Below are positions 42,894-53,580 of a stretch of DNA of 64,000 bases, piece by piece; the first letter of the stretch is position 1, and every line of letters starts with the position of its first letter. The stretch covers positions 157,940,452 through 158,004,451 of the forward strand of contig NC_085140.1 of assembly GCF_024139115.2 (NCBI RefSeq). Reading direction: 5' to 3'. The position numbers and the translations under genes are program-made. The notes under the pieces were generated by a model that was given only the letters and a program-made list of their open reading frames with translations, ran no database searches and was not told the DNA's origin. Source of the stretch: Armigeres subalbatus (taxonomy: Eukaryota > Arthropoda > Insecta > Diptera > Culicidae).

Positions 42894-43322
42894 TTTCAAA
42901 GAGTAGATGTTATTTTAAATGTTAATAGTTTGCATGAAATTCATCCATATCTAATCATTGAACCACATGAAAATAAAATTTACTTCGGATTTATTTCGAT
43001 TTGAAAATATGATTAAAGAATTAGTCGTCCTTTTTTTCTAACAGTGTACACTTGCGCCCTTCAGAAATGCGCCATAATGTTTTTGACAACATCCTTTTCG
43101 CCCAAATTCCACGCCCGGCTGTCAACCTGTTTGTCAGTATCGCCTGTTTGCATCGCCCCGTTGTGTTTTCAAAGTACCGTTTAGCCCTTTTGCTCACATG
43201 TGTTTTTGATGCAAGAACAAAGTGTCATAATGCAAAAATGAAACACAGTTTAGCCCTTTTGCTGCCATGGAGAAAACGGGGCGCAATCGCACCGAGAAAA
43301 AAAATCCAACGGAAATGTAATA
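42894..43322. other. Noncoding
   Basis: Contains two copies of TTTAGCCCTTTTGCT-C-CATG (about 43181 and 43250). No gene supported. Confidence 0.4.
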
Positions 43323-43611
43323 CCGTGGACCCCCGATAATTTGAACGGTACCTCATTCAAATTAACGGGGTTCATTTTTAATTTGAACTTCTGGTTACTC
43401 TATTTGCATCAGAAAAACTGGTTTCTGGCCGCTCTCTTTGCTGGTTTGTTTTGATTCTGCGTTCCGTTTCACGATGTTTCATTTTTCTTCTCTCGACTCC
43501 ACGTGCTAAATGACGTTTGAACCATTTTTAATTTGTACGATGTTCAAACCAACGGGGTTCAAATTAAAAAGTGTTCAGATTAAAAGCGGTCATATTACCG
43601 GGGGTCCACGG
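43323..43611. mobile_element. 289 bp TA-flanked MITE, pogo/Tigger-like ends
   Basis: Left CCGTGGACCCCCGATAATTT and right ATTACCGGGGGTCCACGG are inverted, flanked by TA (43321-43322, 43612-43613). GTTCAAATTAA phrases repeat in the arms. The CxGTGGACCCCCG terminus resembles pogo-group elements; assignment is by resemblance only. Confidence 0.83.
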
Positions 43612-43613
43612 TA

Positions 43614-44490
43614 TCGCCCTTCTGTATTTTTCTGTTTTTACAGCAAAAAAACAACATTTTGTACCATTTTGAATATGCTACATATAGTGCATTTCCAGGA
43701 GGTTCGATCTATGACATAAACTCGATTTGTTTACATTTGCGACTTCGGCCCTTATGAAACAACTATGTCGAATTATGTCACAAGTACCATTGCCAACTTC
43801 ATATTAGGATTGAGGCCCCGTAAAACGCTTTGTTATTTATGTAGATCATCAAATTCTGTACTCAAGAAGGGTTTGGAAGCCCTAAAAGATCTCAAAAAAA
43901 ATATTTTCCCCCATATTTCTACTTTTTTATGGTTTGCATACGTTTTTGAAGCAGTATGTCCAAAATTTATGTTGAAATACGACGAAAAAAAATCCGTATT
44001 GAATCGGTTAATTTGAATTTAATTTCGCGAATAAGCCTTTTCATGTGACACTGCCGAGACTGCACTTGTTTACAACCGCTGAACAGGCCTGCAATCTCGA
44101 AGCTGTCATTTTTATAGAAGAACTGTCAATTGACGATAAAATCAGCTGTTTTTAAACGTCTCGTGAAAAGGCCCATCGGACCAAAGCATTATTGTACTTT
44201 TTATTCGACCTGGTGCATCGCATATCTCCCAGCCGTATTTATCTACCGATTATCACCCTACCGATTCGTCGTCAATAAAAGCAACCTGCTCGTCATCGTT
44301 CGCTGTCAGTCAGGTTAAGTTTTTCTTACCGACAACATTATCGCTCTTTTGCGTTCTACTTTTGTGGTGTTTAATTTGTATTGCTCCTAGATTTTGGAAT
44401 TTGTTTTCTCCTTTTCGGCTGGTTTGTGATAAGATTAACGACTGGTGGTGTGCAATATCTGTAGACTCGTGTGTGCAATACGATTTGGTG
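43614..44490. other. Noncoding upstream region
   Basis: No repeat or exon recognised; the last part is upstream of a candidate promoter. Confidence 0.4.
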
Positions 44491-44492
44491 CT

Positions 44493-44515
44493 TATATAAC
44501 TCGGACATTCCAGTT
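44493..44515 (+). promoter_or_regulatory. Candidate TATA promoter
   Basis: TATATAA at 44493-44499 is followed about 12 bases later by CATTCCAGTTC, an initiator-like site. It precedes a 5' UTR of about 90 bases and a start codon in good context. The close TATA-Inr spacing is shorter than the usual 30 bases, so the exact start site is uncertain. Confidence 0.4.
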
Positions 44516-44603
44516 CACCCGCTGAAAGTACAAAACCCGGTGTTGGAAGAACAAGACGATTCAGACAGAAGTTGTGCGGTGATACAATCTACACACGGTG
44601 AAA

Positions 44604-44657
44604 ATGTCTCTCAATCCGGCTGAGAACCAACTGAACCTCTACAAGGAGTCCCAAAAG
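44604..44657 (+). CDS. First coding exon of an unidentified gene
   Basis: ATG in context GTGAAAATG opens MSLNPAENQLNLYKESQK, 18 codons, then the donor AAG|GTAGGC. The exon is hydrophilic, has no signal peptide and ends in phase 0. It follows a candidate promoter and a GC-richer 5' UTR without upstream ATG in the last 40 bases. I do not recognise the product and no following exon was found in this window, so the rest probably lies beyond a long intron. Reading through the donor gives 43 more codons without family resemblance. It may be chance, but ATG context, donor and position agree. Confidence 0.45.
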
Positions 44658-46228
44658 GTAGGCCATACTGACTTTAGGGTCCAGGATTTTAATGTGATTT
44701 TGTCAAAAACATGTTGCATGATTCTTGATTATTTATCTTGTTCAGTGTTGGGTCATTTTGTGTATGTTCTGCTTCGTAAATAAACATGATTGTAGACTGG
44801 TGGTCGCGGTTATCATACCGACGACCCTTGATCCCGTGCATACGATACGACTTTGATTTCCATACGAATGGTGGATTAAAATGGCGAATTTTAACGCTAC
44901 TAAGATAGATCGAATTGTGAGAAATGAATTTTGAGACAAATAAATAAAAGAATGATATTTAACAACATACCGTTATGTTCTAAATTCTGAAAATTTGTTG
45001 GATCATCGGTGGAATATTCGGATAAGTCAATAATAAACTACATTGCTTAGTAACATGATGCTTATAAAATGAAAATTACAATGATTTAGCCATATTTTAT
45101 GTCCATTCAAATATTTCCTTATTAAAACTCATTTTTACGAGATTAAGATTTTCTTCTGTCAGTCATAAGTAAAAAACTGAAAAAGGGCTCATTACCATGA
45201 ACTATTATTTACCAAGCTCGAAACAAATAAAATAATCTAATCAAATCGTTTTTTTTTTCTTTTGAGCATGATAATGAGAAAAACAAATTGTCTCTACCCG
45301 TGTGGCCAGTGTGGGTTCCCTGCAGAGTCCTTATCATTCAAACATCCAAAAATAAAACGGCTTTTAGATTACGCAACTTGTTTACCGGCTTTCTTTTGTT
45401 GCACACGAAGCTAGCAATAGGAGGGTTTAGTCCCTGCGCGCTTTGTAAGTGTTTTTGTTTTTACTTGAGGAAATGACGGCTTTGCCAGGTTTCGCTGCCT
45501 AATAGATGGGAATATTTTCTAGAACTTATTGTGCTCGAATTAAGGCTGCACATTCTCTGCATATCGAAGCTTTTTGTAGGAGTATTTTATACACCCCTAT
45601 CAAGAACCAAGAGAAACCAAATACTCTAGGTATGAAATTGCGAGCTCATGCAGCTTTTTCAGATAACCACAAACCTACAATTGTGATAGACTGATAAATA
45701 TACAGACCCGTGTCAATAAATATACAGCGAAGCATTGAACTTCGAGCTTTGTAAAAATGTAGAAGTAAGCCAATGCAATGATCCGTAAGATGTTACCATG
45801 CAAAAGTATCGAAAATGATGAAATATCTCGGTCGCTGGAATGATGAAAACTTTTTGAAATTCGTAATTGTCATTTTCATTGGCACCTTAAAATAAACAGG
45901 TTATCAGCAGCTAGAATTGCTATCGTCAGATTGTCAGTATTACGCATTTGTCGGTGCGATTGATTCGAGTTTGATTCGCAGTGCAGTGCAGGGTTAGATC
46001 TAAAACCACATGGAAAACGCAATGCCATCGAACATTTCGCTTCACGTTAGTGTGCTAATCGTTGTTATCAATGTCTGCTTTGTGTGAATAGTAATTTTTT
46101 ATGATAATGTACTTCAGCCGCCACTTCTTTGCAATTGAGAGTGACTTTTTACGTGAATTGTTCGCTCTTTGGTAAAAAAGTAAGATGTCGATGATTCGGT
46201 TTCGATAGGTTAGAGAACGATACAATTA
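44658..46228. other. Noncoding, possibly the first intron of the preceding gene
   Basis: AT-rich, no second exon or repeat recognised over 1.57 kb. Confidence 0.35.
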
Positions 46229-46429
46229 CACAGGATTCTGTTTTTACACGATTTTTTTTACTCGTAATTTTGATCGTGTGATTTCAATTTTCCACAAAAG
46301 TCTATGCAACATGTTTCAAAAAATCCTAAATAATTCAAAGAAAAATCACATGGTAATTAATACGCGTCAAACATTAAGGATGAGCGCGAAATTGAGAAAA
46401 TGTAAATCGTGTAAAAACAGAATAAAGTG
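46229..46429. mobile_element. 201 bp TA-flanked MITE, second copy of the 10118 family
   Basis: Left CACAGGATTCTGTTTTTACA and right GTAAAAACAGAATAAAGTG are inverted and TA-flanked (46227-46228, 46430-46431). More decayed than 10118-10315. Confidence 0.82.
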
Positions 46430-46799
46430 TATAGAGACGTAGACAACGAGTTTGATTCGACTCGGTAAAGGATCTTTCCTTATGATACAGACTCTCAATT
46501 CCATAGACATAGTGGTTCACTGTGCTTCTAGTATGAATGCAGAGCCACAAAAAAAGCAAGAAAACATTGTAGGGAATTTACAGTAAACAGACTGAAGGTA
46601 ATCTTAGTGGAACTGTAAAAAAAACCAGTCCATATAAATTAAAACCCTTTATAAGAACAAAAATTAGAATTCATGCTGTAATTTTGTTAGGTACACTAAA
46701 TATCTTTTTTACGTGATTTCATTCAATTTGATTTGCATGAACATGACCATGATGACTGTACATTTCGTAGTGGCTACTCCGTGTTTGACCAGAATTATT
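46430..46799. other. Noncoding
   Basis: Nothing recognised. Confidence 0.4.
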
Positions 46800-47030
46800 A
46801 TCGTAATTGCACAGGGATAGGGATAGAGCATGGCAGTTGCTTTTCAACCTCAATGTGCACAGTCCAAAAGCTCCAGACTTTTCAATGGTCAATTGCGGCA
46901 ACGTCCTTATGGTCTATCGGAGATGGGAAAGAAATGACGATGCAGTCACTCGCCCACTGCAAGCCGAGAACACATCTGCACTTCCCATGAGTTCATGTAG
47001 AATTTTATTAAAATTTGGGTGTTAGGTTCT
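46800..47030. repeat. Dispersed repeat, second copy of 18060-18362
   Basis: GACGATGCAGTCACTCGCCC, ACTGCAAGCCGA and CTGCACTTCCCATGAGTTCATG occur in the same order as at 18060. There is no tRNA-like head beside this copy. Confidence 0.65.
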
Positions 47031-47631
47031 GAACGCTAGGAGAAGAATGAACGATGTCAAAATAAGAAAAAAAAGAATCATGAAAAACTTTCTACAGCAA
47101 GATATGGGATTTTATTTTCAAAATAATTCAAAAAATTTCAAAATGATATATTTTGAAAATAATTTAAGTAAGGTAGGGGTATGAAATGTTCTACTTTTTA
47201 TTTCCTTTTGAGTCATTAAAGCAAAAATCCATTTTTCTGTCATTCAAAAAATGCCGGGGTAAGATAGGTCAATCAGCGGGGCAATATGGGTCACCTATAA
47301 AGTCTGCAATTAATATTGTTTTTATTCACATGGTCAGCCGACCTCGCTCGCTGCGCTCCACGCCGTCTCGTACCTGCCGTATCGGAAGCGAACACCATCT
47401 TTGCAGGGTTGCTGTCCGGCATTCTTTCAATAAAGCCGTCCATATATTACTTTCTTAAAGACAAAAGTTATATATTTTTAATACACAAATTAACACCATT
47501 ATGCTCAAAAGTAACCTTAAAATGATCAGCAATGAAAAATTGATTTAAATACGAACTATTTCGTTCTGTAAATACTGACCATTTGCAAGTTATTATTTTA
47601 CACAATCGTGTTAAATCGATTCTTGAAGCTA
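47031..47631. other. Noncoding
   Basis: A GC-richer patch at 47330-47430 breaks otherwise AT-rich DNA; no gene is supported. Confidence 0.4.
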
Positions 47632-50600
47632 CAGTCGACTCTCTACATCTCGATGTTCTATATCTCGATATCTCTCCCTATGCCGATGGTTTCCTCAGTC
47701 CCTTCAGTCTACATACATTTGGGCTTTCTACATCTCGATAACCTTCCTATCTCGATATCTTTCTATCTCGATGTTATTATTATTATTTATTCAGACTAAG
47801 GCCGAAGTGGCCTGTGCGGTATATAAGAGTCTTCTCCATTCGGCTCGGTCCATGGCTACACGTCGCCAACCACGCAGTCTACGGAGGGTCCGCAAGTCAT
47901 CTTCCACCTGATCGATCCACCTTGCCCGCTGCGCACCTCGCCTTCTTGTGCCCGTCGGATCGTTGTCGAGAACCATTTTCACCGGGTTACTGTCCGACAT
48001 TCTGGCTACGTGCCCGGCCCATCGCAGTCGTCCGATTTTCGCGGTGTGAACGATGGATGGTTCTCCCAACAGCTGATGCAATTCGTGGTTCATTCGCCTC
48101 CTCCACGTACCGTCCGCCATCTGCACCCCACCATAGATGGTACGCAGCACTTTCCTTTCGAAAACTCCAAGTGCGCGTTGGTCCTCCACGAGCATCGTCC
48201 AGGTCTCGTGTCCGTAGAGGACTACCGGTCTAATTAGCGTTTTGTAGATTGTCAGTTTGGTACGGCGGCGAACTCTATTCGATCGGAGCGTCTTGCGGAG
48301 TCCAAAGTACGTACGATTTCCAGCCACTATGCGTCTCCGAATTTCTCTGCTGGTGTCATTTTCGGCAGTCACCAGTGAGCCCAAGTACACAAATTCTTCT
48401 ACCACCTCGATTTCGTCACCACCGATGCAAACTCGCGATGGGTGGCTCACATTGTCTTCTCTTGAACCTCTTCCTATCATGTACTTCGTCTTCGACGTGT
48501 TGATGACTAGTCCGATCCGCTTAGCTTCCTCTTCAGTCTGATGTAGGCTTCCTCCATCTTCTCAAAGTTACGTGCCATAATATCTATGTCGTCGGCGAAA
48601 CCAAATAGCTGGACGGACTTATTGAAAATTGTACCACTCGTGTTAATCCCTGCTCTTCGTATTACACCTTCCAAAGCGATGTTGAATAGCAAACACGAAA
48701 GACCATCACCTTGCCGTAACCCTCTGCGGGTTTCGAAGGGACTCGAGAATGCCCCTGAAACTCGAACTACGCACATTACCCGATCCATCGTCGCTTTGAT
48801 CAACCGTGTCAGTTTATCCGGAAAACCGTGTTCGTGCATTAGCTGCCATAGCTGGTCCCGATCGATTGTATCATATGCGGCTTTGAAGTCGATGAATAGA
48901 TGATGTGTGGGCACGTTGTATTCGCGGCATTTCTGCAGTACTTGGCGAATGGCAAACACCTGGTCCGTGGTGGAGCGTTCGCCCATAAAACCCGCCTGGT
49001 ACTGCCCCACGAACTCCCTTGCAGTTGGTGCTAGTCGACGGCATAAAATTTGGGAGAGTACCTTGTAGGCGGCGTTCAGCAATGTGATTGCGCGGTAGTT
49101 GCTACAATCCAGCTTATCGCCCTTTTTGTAGATGGGACACACGACACCTTCCATCCACTCCTGCGGCAAAACTTCCTCCTCCCAAATCTTGGTAATGACC
49201 CAGTGCAGCACTCTAGCCAGTGCCTCACCACCGTGTTTAAATAGCTCTCCTGGTAGTTGGTCAACCCCAGGGGCTTTGTTGTTCTTGAGCCGCCCAATCT
49301 CCTCCTGGATTTCCTGGAGATCCGGAGCCGGTAGAATTATGTCCTGCGCGCGTTCTCCCAGGTCCATCACCATACCGCCATCTTCGTCTGCCACATCGCC
49401 ATTCAGGTGTTCTTCGTAGTGCTGCCGCCACCTTTGGATCACCTCACGCTCGTTCGTAAGAAGGTTCCCGTTTATGTCCTTACACATATCGGGCTGTGGC
49501 ACGTGGCCCTTACGTGAACGGTTTAACTTCTCATAGAACTTTCGTGTGTTATTAGCGCGGTACAGTTGATCCGTTTCTTCACGGTCTCGATCTTCCTGCT
49601 GGCGCTTTTTCCTCCGGAAAATCGAGTTTTGTCTGTTCCGCGCCTGTTTATATCGTGCCTCGTTCGCCCTCGTGCGGTGTTGCAGCAATCTCGCCCATGC
49701 TGCATTCTTCTCTTCCACTAACTTCTCACATTCGCCGTCATACCAGTCGTTTCTCCTCTGATCCGGGGCACCGTGCCAAGTGCAGCGGTTGCGGTGCTAC
49801 CAATGGCGGATCGAATATCTCTCCAGCCATCTTCAAGAGATGCTGCGCCTAGCTGCTCTTCCGTTGGAAGTGCCACTTCCAGCTGCTGCGCGTATTCTTG
49901 GGCTAGTCTACCGTCTTGTAGCCGCCCAATGTTAAGCCGCGGCGTCCGACTTCGACGCGTGTTGTACACCGTCGAGAGTTTTGAGCGCAGGCATACTGCA
50001 ACGAGGTAGTGGTCGGATTCAATATTCGCACTGCGGTAAGTGCGGACGTTCGTGATGTCGGAGAAGAATTTACCGTCGATTAGAACGTGGTCGATTTGGT
50101 TTTCCGTTTCTTGGTTAGGTGATCTCCATGTGGCCTTGTGGATATTTTGCGGGGAAAGAAGGTGCTTCGGACTACCATTCCGCGGGAGGCTGCGAAGTTT
50201 ATGCATCGTTGGCCGTTGTCATTCGATACGGTGTGCAGACTATCCGGTCCGATGACCGGTCTATACATTTCCTCCCTTCCTACCTGTGCGTTCATGTCAC
50301 CGATGACGATTTTAACGTCCCGCAGTGGGCATCCATCGTATGTCTGCTCCAGCTGTGCGTAGAACGCTTCTTTCTCGTCGTCGGGTCTCCCTTCGTGTGG
50401 GCAGTGCACGTTGATGATGCTATAGTTGAAGAAACGGCCTTTAATCCTCAGCTTGCACATTCTTGCGTTGATTGGCTGCCACCCAATCACGCGTTGGCGC
50501 ATCTTACCCAGCACTATGAAGCCGGTTCCCAGCTCGTTGGTGGTGCCACAGCTTTGGTAGAAGGTAGCCGCTCGATGCCCGCTTTTCCACACTTTCTGTC

Positions 50601-51350
50601 CTGTCCAGCAAATCTCCTGCAGCGCCACGACGTCGAAGTTGCGGGGATGTAATTCATCGTAGATCATCCTGTCGCAACCTGCGAAACCTAGCGACTTGCA
50701 ATTCCATGTTCCAAGCTTCCAATCGTGATCCTGTATTCGTCGCCTAGGTCTTTGCCGATTATATCGAGTCGCATTATCTCTTATATTGTTCGTAATGATT
50801 GGTTTTCTAGGCGGCTTATTGGGCCTGCGCAAACCTCCTGTCTCGTCGGAGGGCCGTCGTGTCAGGGCTGTTTAGTGTCCCACCTAACACCAGGACTTGG
50901 GCTTGTGCGCTTTGAGCGGCACACGGTCGCTTTGGTGGAGCCTACTTGCGGATACATGCAGCTTTTTATAGAGGTTTAACAGGGCCCACTGTCAAACCCC
51001 ACCACATCCTAGGCAAGCCCCACAACTCGCAGATGGCCTGGGGAGGGATCGTCAAGCCCTTGGACATAGTCCCTGCTGCCCCCAAAATCTATCTTCTATC
51101 TCGATGTGTTCTGATCATATTCTGTTCAGGATTCACTCTCCTTATGTCGATATGTTCAATTTTTTAGGCTACTAGACCAGCTTTGGACAATAACAAACAT
51201 ATCAACAACAGCGAACGACTTTTGTTCTGTTGTCGTTTTTCATAGCAACGAGCTTTTTTTGATCTAGTACCCATTTCAATTTTCCTTCCATTTCTCGACC
51301 TCTCCCTATCTCGATGGTCCCTTCAATATCGAGATGTAGAGAGGCGACTG
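47632..51350. mobile_element. pogo-like MITE (386 bp) split by a LINE
   Basis: The left end CAGTCGACTCTCTACATCTC mirrors the right end GAGATGTAGAGAGGCGACTG. Flanks are TA at left and CA at right, a decayed TA duplication. CTATCTCGAT-type motifs recur in both halves. The halves 47632-47774 and 51108-51350 are separated by the LINE 47775-51093 and its 14 bp duplication; removing those leaves about 386 bp. Confidence 0.85.
47775..51093 (-). pseudogene. Near full-length non-LTR retrotransposon, three frameshifts
   Basis: A 3.3 kb element in minus orientation with a 14 bp target duplication TTCTATCTCGATGT at 47761-47774 and 51094-51107. From the 5' end: ATG at 50832, endonuclease with KLGTWNCKSL, VALQEICW, KIVIGDMNAQVG, NQIDHVLIDGKFFSD and SDHYLVAV; then the RT in 49735-48507 with YKKGDKLDCSNYRAITLLNA, GERSTTDQVFAIRQ, HHLFIDFKAAYDTIDRDQL, GLRQGDGLSCLLFNIALEGV and catalytic QLFGFADDIDIMA; then the C-terminal part 48530-47791 with KTLIRPVVLYGHETW, WAGHVARM and RRRGAQRARWIDQVEDDL. 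Frameshifts near 50150, 49745 and 48530 separate the frames. The 3' tail is AATAAATAATAATAATA. The clade is not settled (RTE-like or a related mosquito group). Confidence 0.92.
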
Positions 51351-52350
51351 CACAAAACTTTTTTTTTGCTCAAACGCGCATTATCACTCAAACAAAAGAA
51401 TACAGTTGAGTAGTTACAAAAGTTACACAACATGCCACCGTCTGCTACACAAGTGGCTACAGGCAGGTGAATGAATGATGAAAAACGAGGTATTATACTT
51501 CAATCCCATTTGGATAGATAAGATCGTCAATATTCGTAATCGCGCCGAAATTTAGGCGCGGGATATGTCTCGTTCGTTGTTATCTTATCGGATTCTGGCA
51601 CTATGGGACATCATAAAAAACGAAATTTCTAGATTAATGTTATCATCGTTTTTATATAGGTGAAAATCACTATTATTGTAGTTCAGAATACAATAAGATT
51701 ATTATGTTTCATAAATCTAAATGACAAGATAGCGCAATGACTTACTGCTGACGATTGTATTGTATATTATGCGCCATGCGATAGAAAGTTGCCAACTCCT
51801 ATGAAAAGCTTCGTCATTACTGGCAAAAAAGGGACTTTTTGTTATTATATTTATAGGTGCCTACTGGAAACGAAAATATTTGTCTACTAATGCACTGTGT
51901 CCTTATGCCAAATTAACGCTCTCCCGCCCATGGTGTCTGTTGAGCACCATCAAATATTGCACCTTCTAACCTTCATCGAATTGTTTCAACAATAAAAAGC
52001 AATATTTGGCACATATTTATGGTCCCATTAGACTGCAAATATAATATCGATTTTGAGATCAAATAGTTAAACTATTGATTTACAATCAAAAAAGTAGTCC
52101 TGTGCGCAGCCGCATGTAAATTTTCCACACCGCTAGTCGCATCTAGTAGTAGGGTTTGGTACATTTTGTCAAAAGATCATGCTTACTGGTAAGTTCATCC
52201 TAACGGATATATGTTTTCAGTCTAGTTCATATTACATTTTTCTACTTCCAAATATGTATGCAGAAATTATTGGATGGCGACCTACTCATTAACTGTAACT
52301 ACTATTAAGCTAATTTTGCTGTACAATTATGCCCGGCAATATACATGTGT
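51351..52350. other. Noncoding
   Basis: AT-rich 1 kb without recognised gene or repeat. Confidence 0.4.
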
Positions 52351-52517
52351 GGCCCTAAATGGCCGAAGCGAAGTTATGACGGCGACTCTCCGTGGATGCG
52401 TGTGCACGCCGCGGAGGTCTGACTGGAAGACGCAAAATCATGGCTTGCTGCTTGCCGATTAACACGCTGATGTGTGAATCTATTAACACACGCTGAAGGC
52501 ATTTTACTCAAACCCCA
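52351..52517. repeat. Dispersed repeat, left copy beside the satellite block
   Basis: GGCCCTAAATGGCCGAAGCG through GGAGGTCTGACTGGAAGACG to GAAGGCATTTTACTCAAA. The same sequence recurs at 56062-56107 joined to 56445-56558, in the same orientation, 3.5 kb away across the two tandem arrays. Confidence 0.85.
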
Positions 52518-52954
52518 CATTTCCCTTCTTCTCTTATTAAAAACGCAAAAAAATCTTCTAACTTAGGATGCAATGTTTGTTTTTCTCCTGGGTTATTTAA
52601 ATGAGACTAAGGTGAACATCGGTTGCAATTGAGCAACCGGTTAACTCCATTGAAAACTTCACACCAAAATAAACTAGACTCAACATCATGGTTTTAATAC
52701 CAGAACAATGATTCAGAGAGTGGGTTCCCAAACAGTGGGTCGCGAAAGATAAAACCTGATCCATACTTTCGTTGGATGATTAGAGAACAACAAATTTACG
52801 AAGCCTTCTTTTGTTTGTCAAATACAATGACAATTTCTTCCAAAAACATTCCAAATCTTACCCAAATGCAATCCAAAACTAAGCGGTGTTGAACTTCATT
52901 ACTAATAAGATTTATGAACAACCTAATAAAGATAAGAAAATTCATGCCAATCCA
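52518..52954. other. Noncoding
   Basis: Nothing recognised. Confidence 0.4.
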
Positions 52955-53240
52955 AACTCGATCCAAATCCAATCCAAATTCAATCCAAATCCAATCCAAA
53001 TCTAATCCAAATCCAATCCAAATCCAAATCCAATCCAAATCCAATTCAAATCAAATCCAAATCCAATTCAAATCCAATCCAAATCCAATCCAAATCCAAT
53101 CCAAATCCAATCCAAATCCAATTCAAATCCAATCCAAATCCAATCGAAATGCAATTCAAATCCAAATCCAATCTAAATCCAATCCAAACCCAATTCCAAT
53201 GCCAATCCGAATCCAATCCAAATCCATTCCAAATCCGTAC
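52955..53240. repeat. (AATCCAATCCA)n minisatellite, about 285 bp
   Basis: Combines AATCCA hexamers and AATCCAA heptamers, with occasional AATTCA. Both strands stay open because of the simple unit (QIQSKSNP on plus, LDLDWIWIG on minus); neither is a gene. Confidence 0.92.
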
Positions 53241-53580
53241 ATTTAATCCAACTTTTAGTTTCGCGTATAGTACACCATCAACCATTTGCCATCAACTAGT
53301 ATTGCTAGCCAATAACCCCAAACTAATCTTATGCATAATAAATTCGAACTTCCAAATAGCTTTGTAAAATCCGACAACCTTATTAATTTTCCGAATTCCA
53401 AGATATCTGCTGCTACAGGTAATCCCGCTATGGCTAGTAATTCAGTACATTTCAAGATAAATTTCTAGATAATATATTTGGCTTTCCGAACAGTTTCAAA
53501 CAGTACAGCATTGAATATTTCTCCATTTCTCTCAGATTTCGTTACAAGTGGCTTCATGTAATCTAAATTTGTTTTAATCA
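53241..53580. other. Noncoding
   Basis: Between the two arrays; nothing recognised. Confidence 0.4.

Noticed and set aside
47814..50979. Many plus-strand frames across 47.8-51 kb
   Set aside because: Antisense shadows of the LINE endonuclease and RT.
52796..53285. QIQSKSNPNPI and LDLDWIWIGFG frames
   Set aside because: Simple-sequence artefact of the AATCCA minisatellite.
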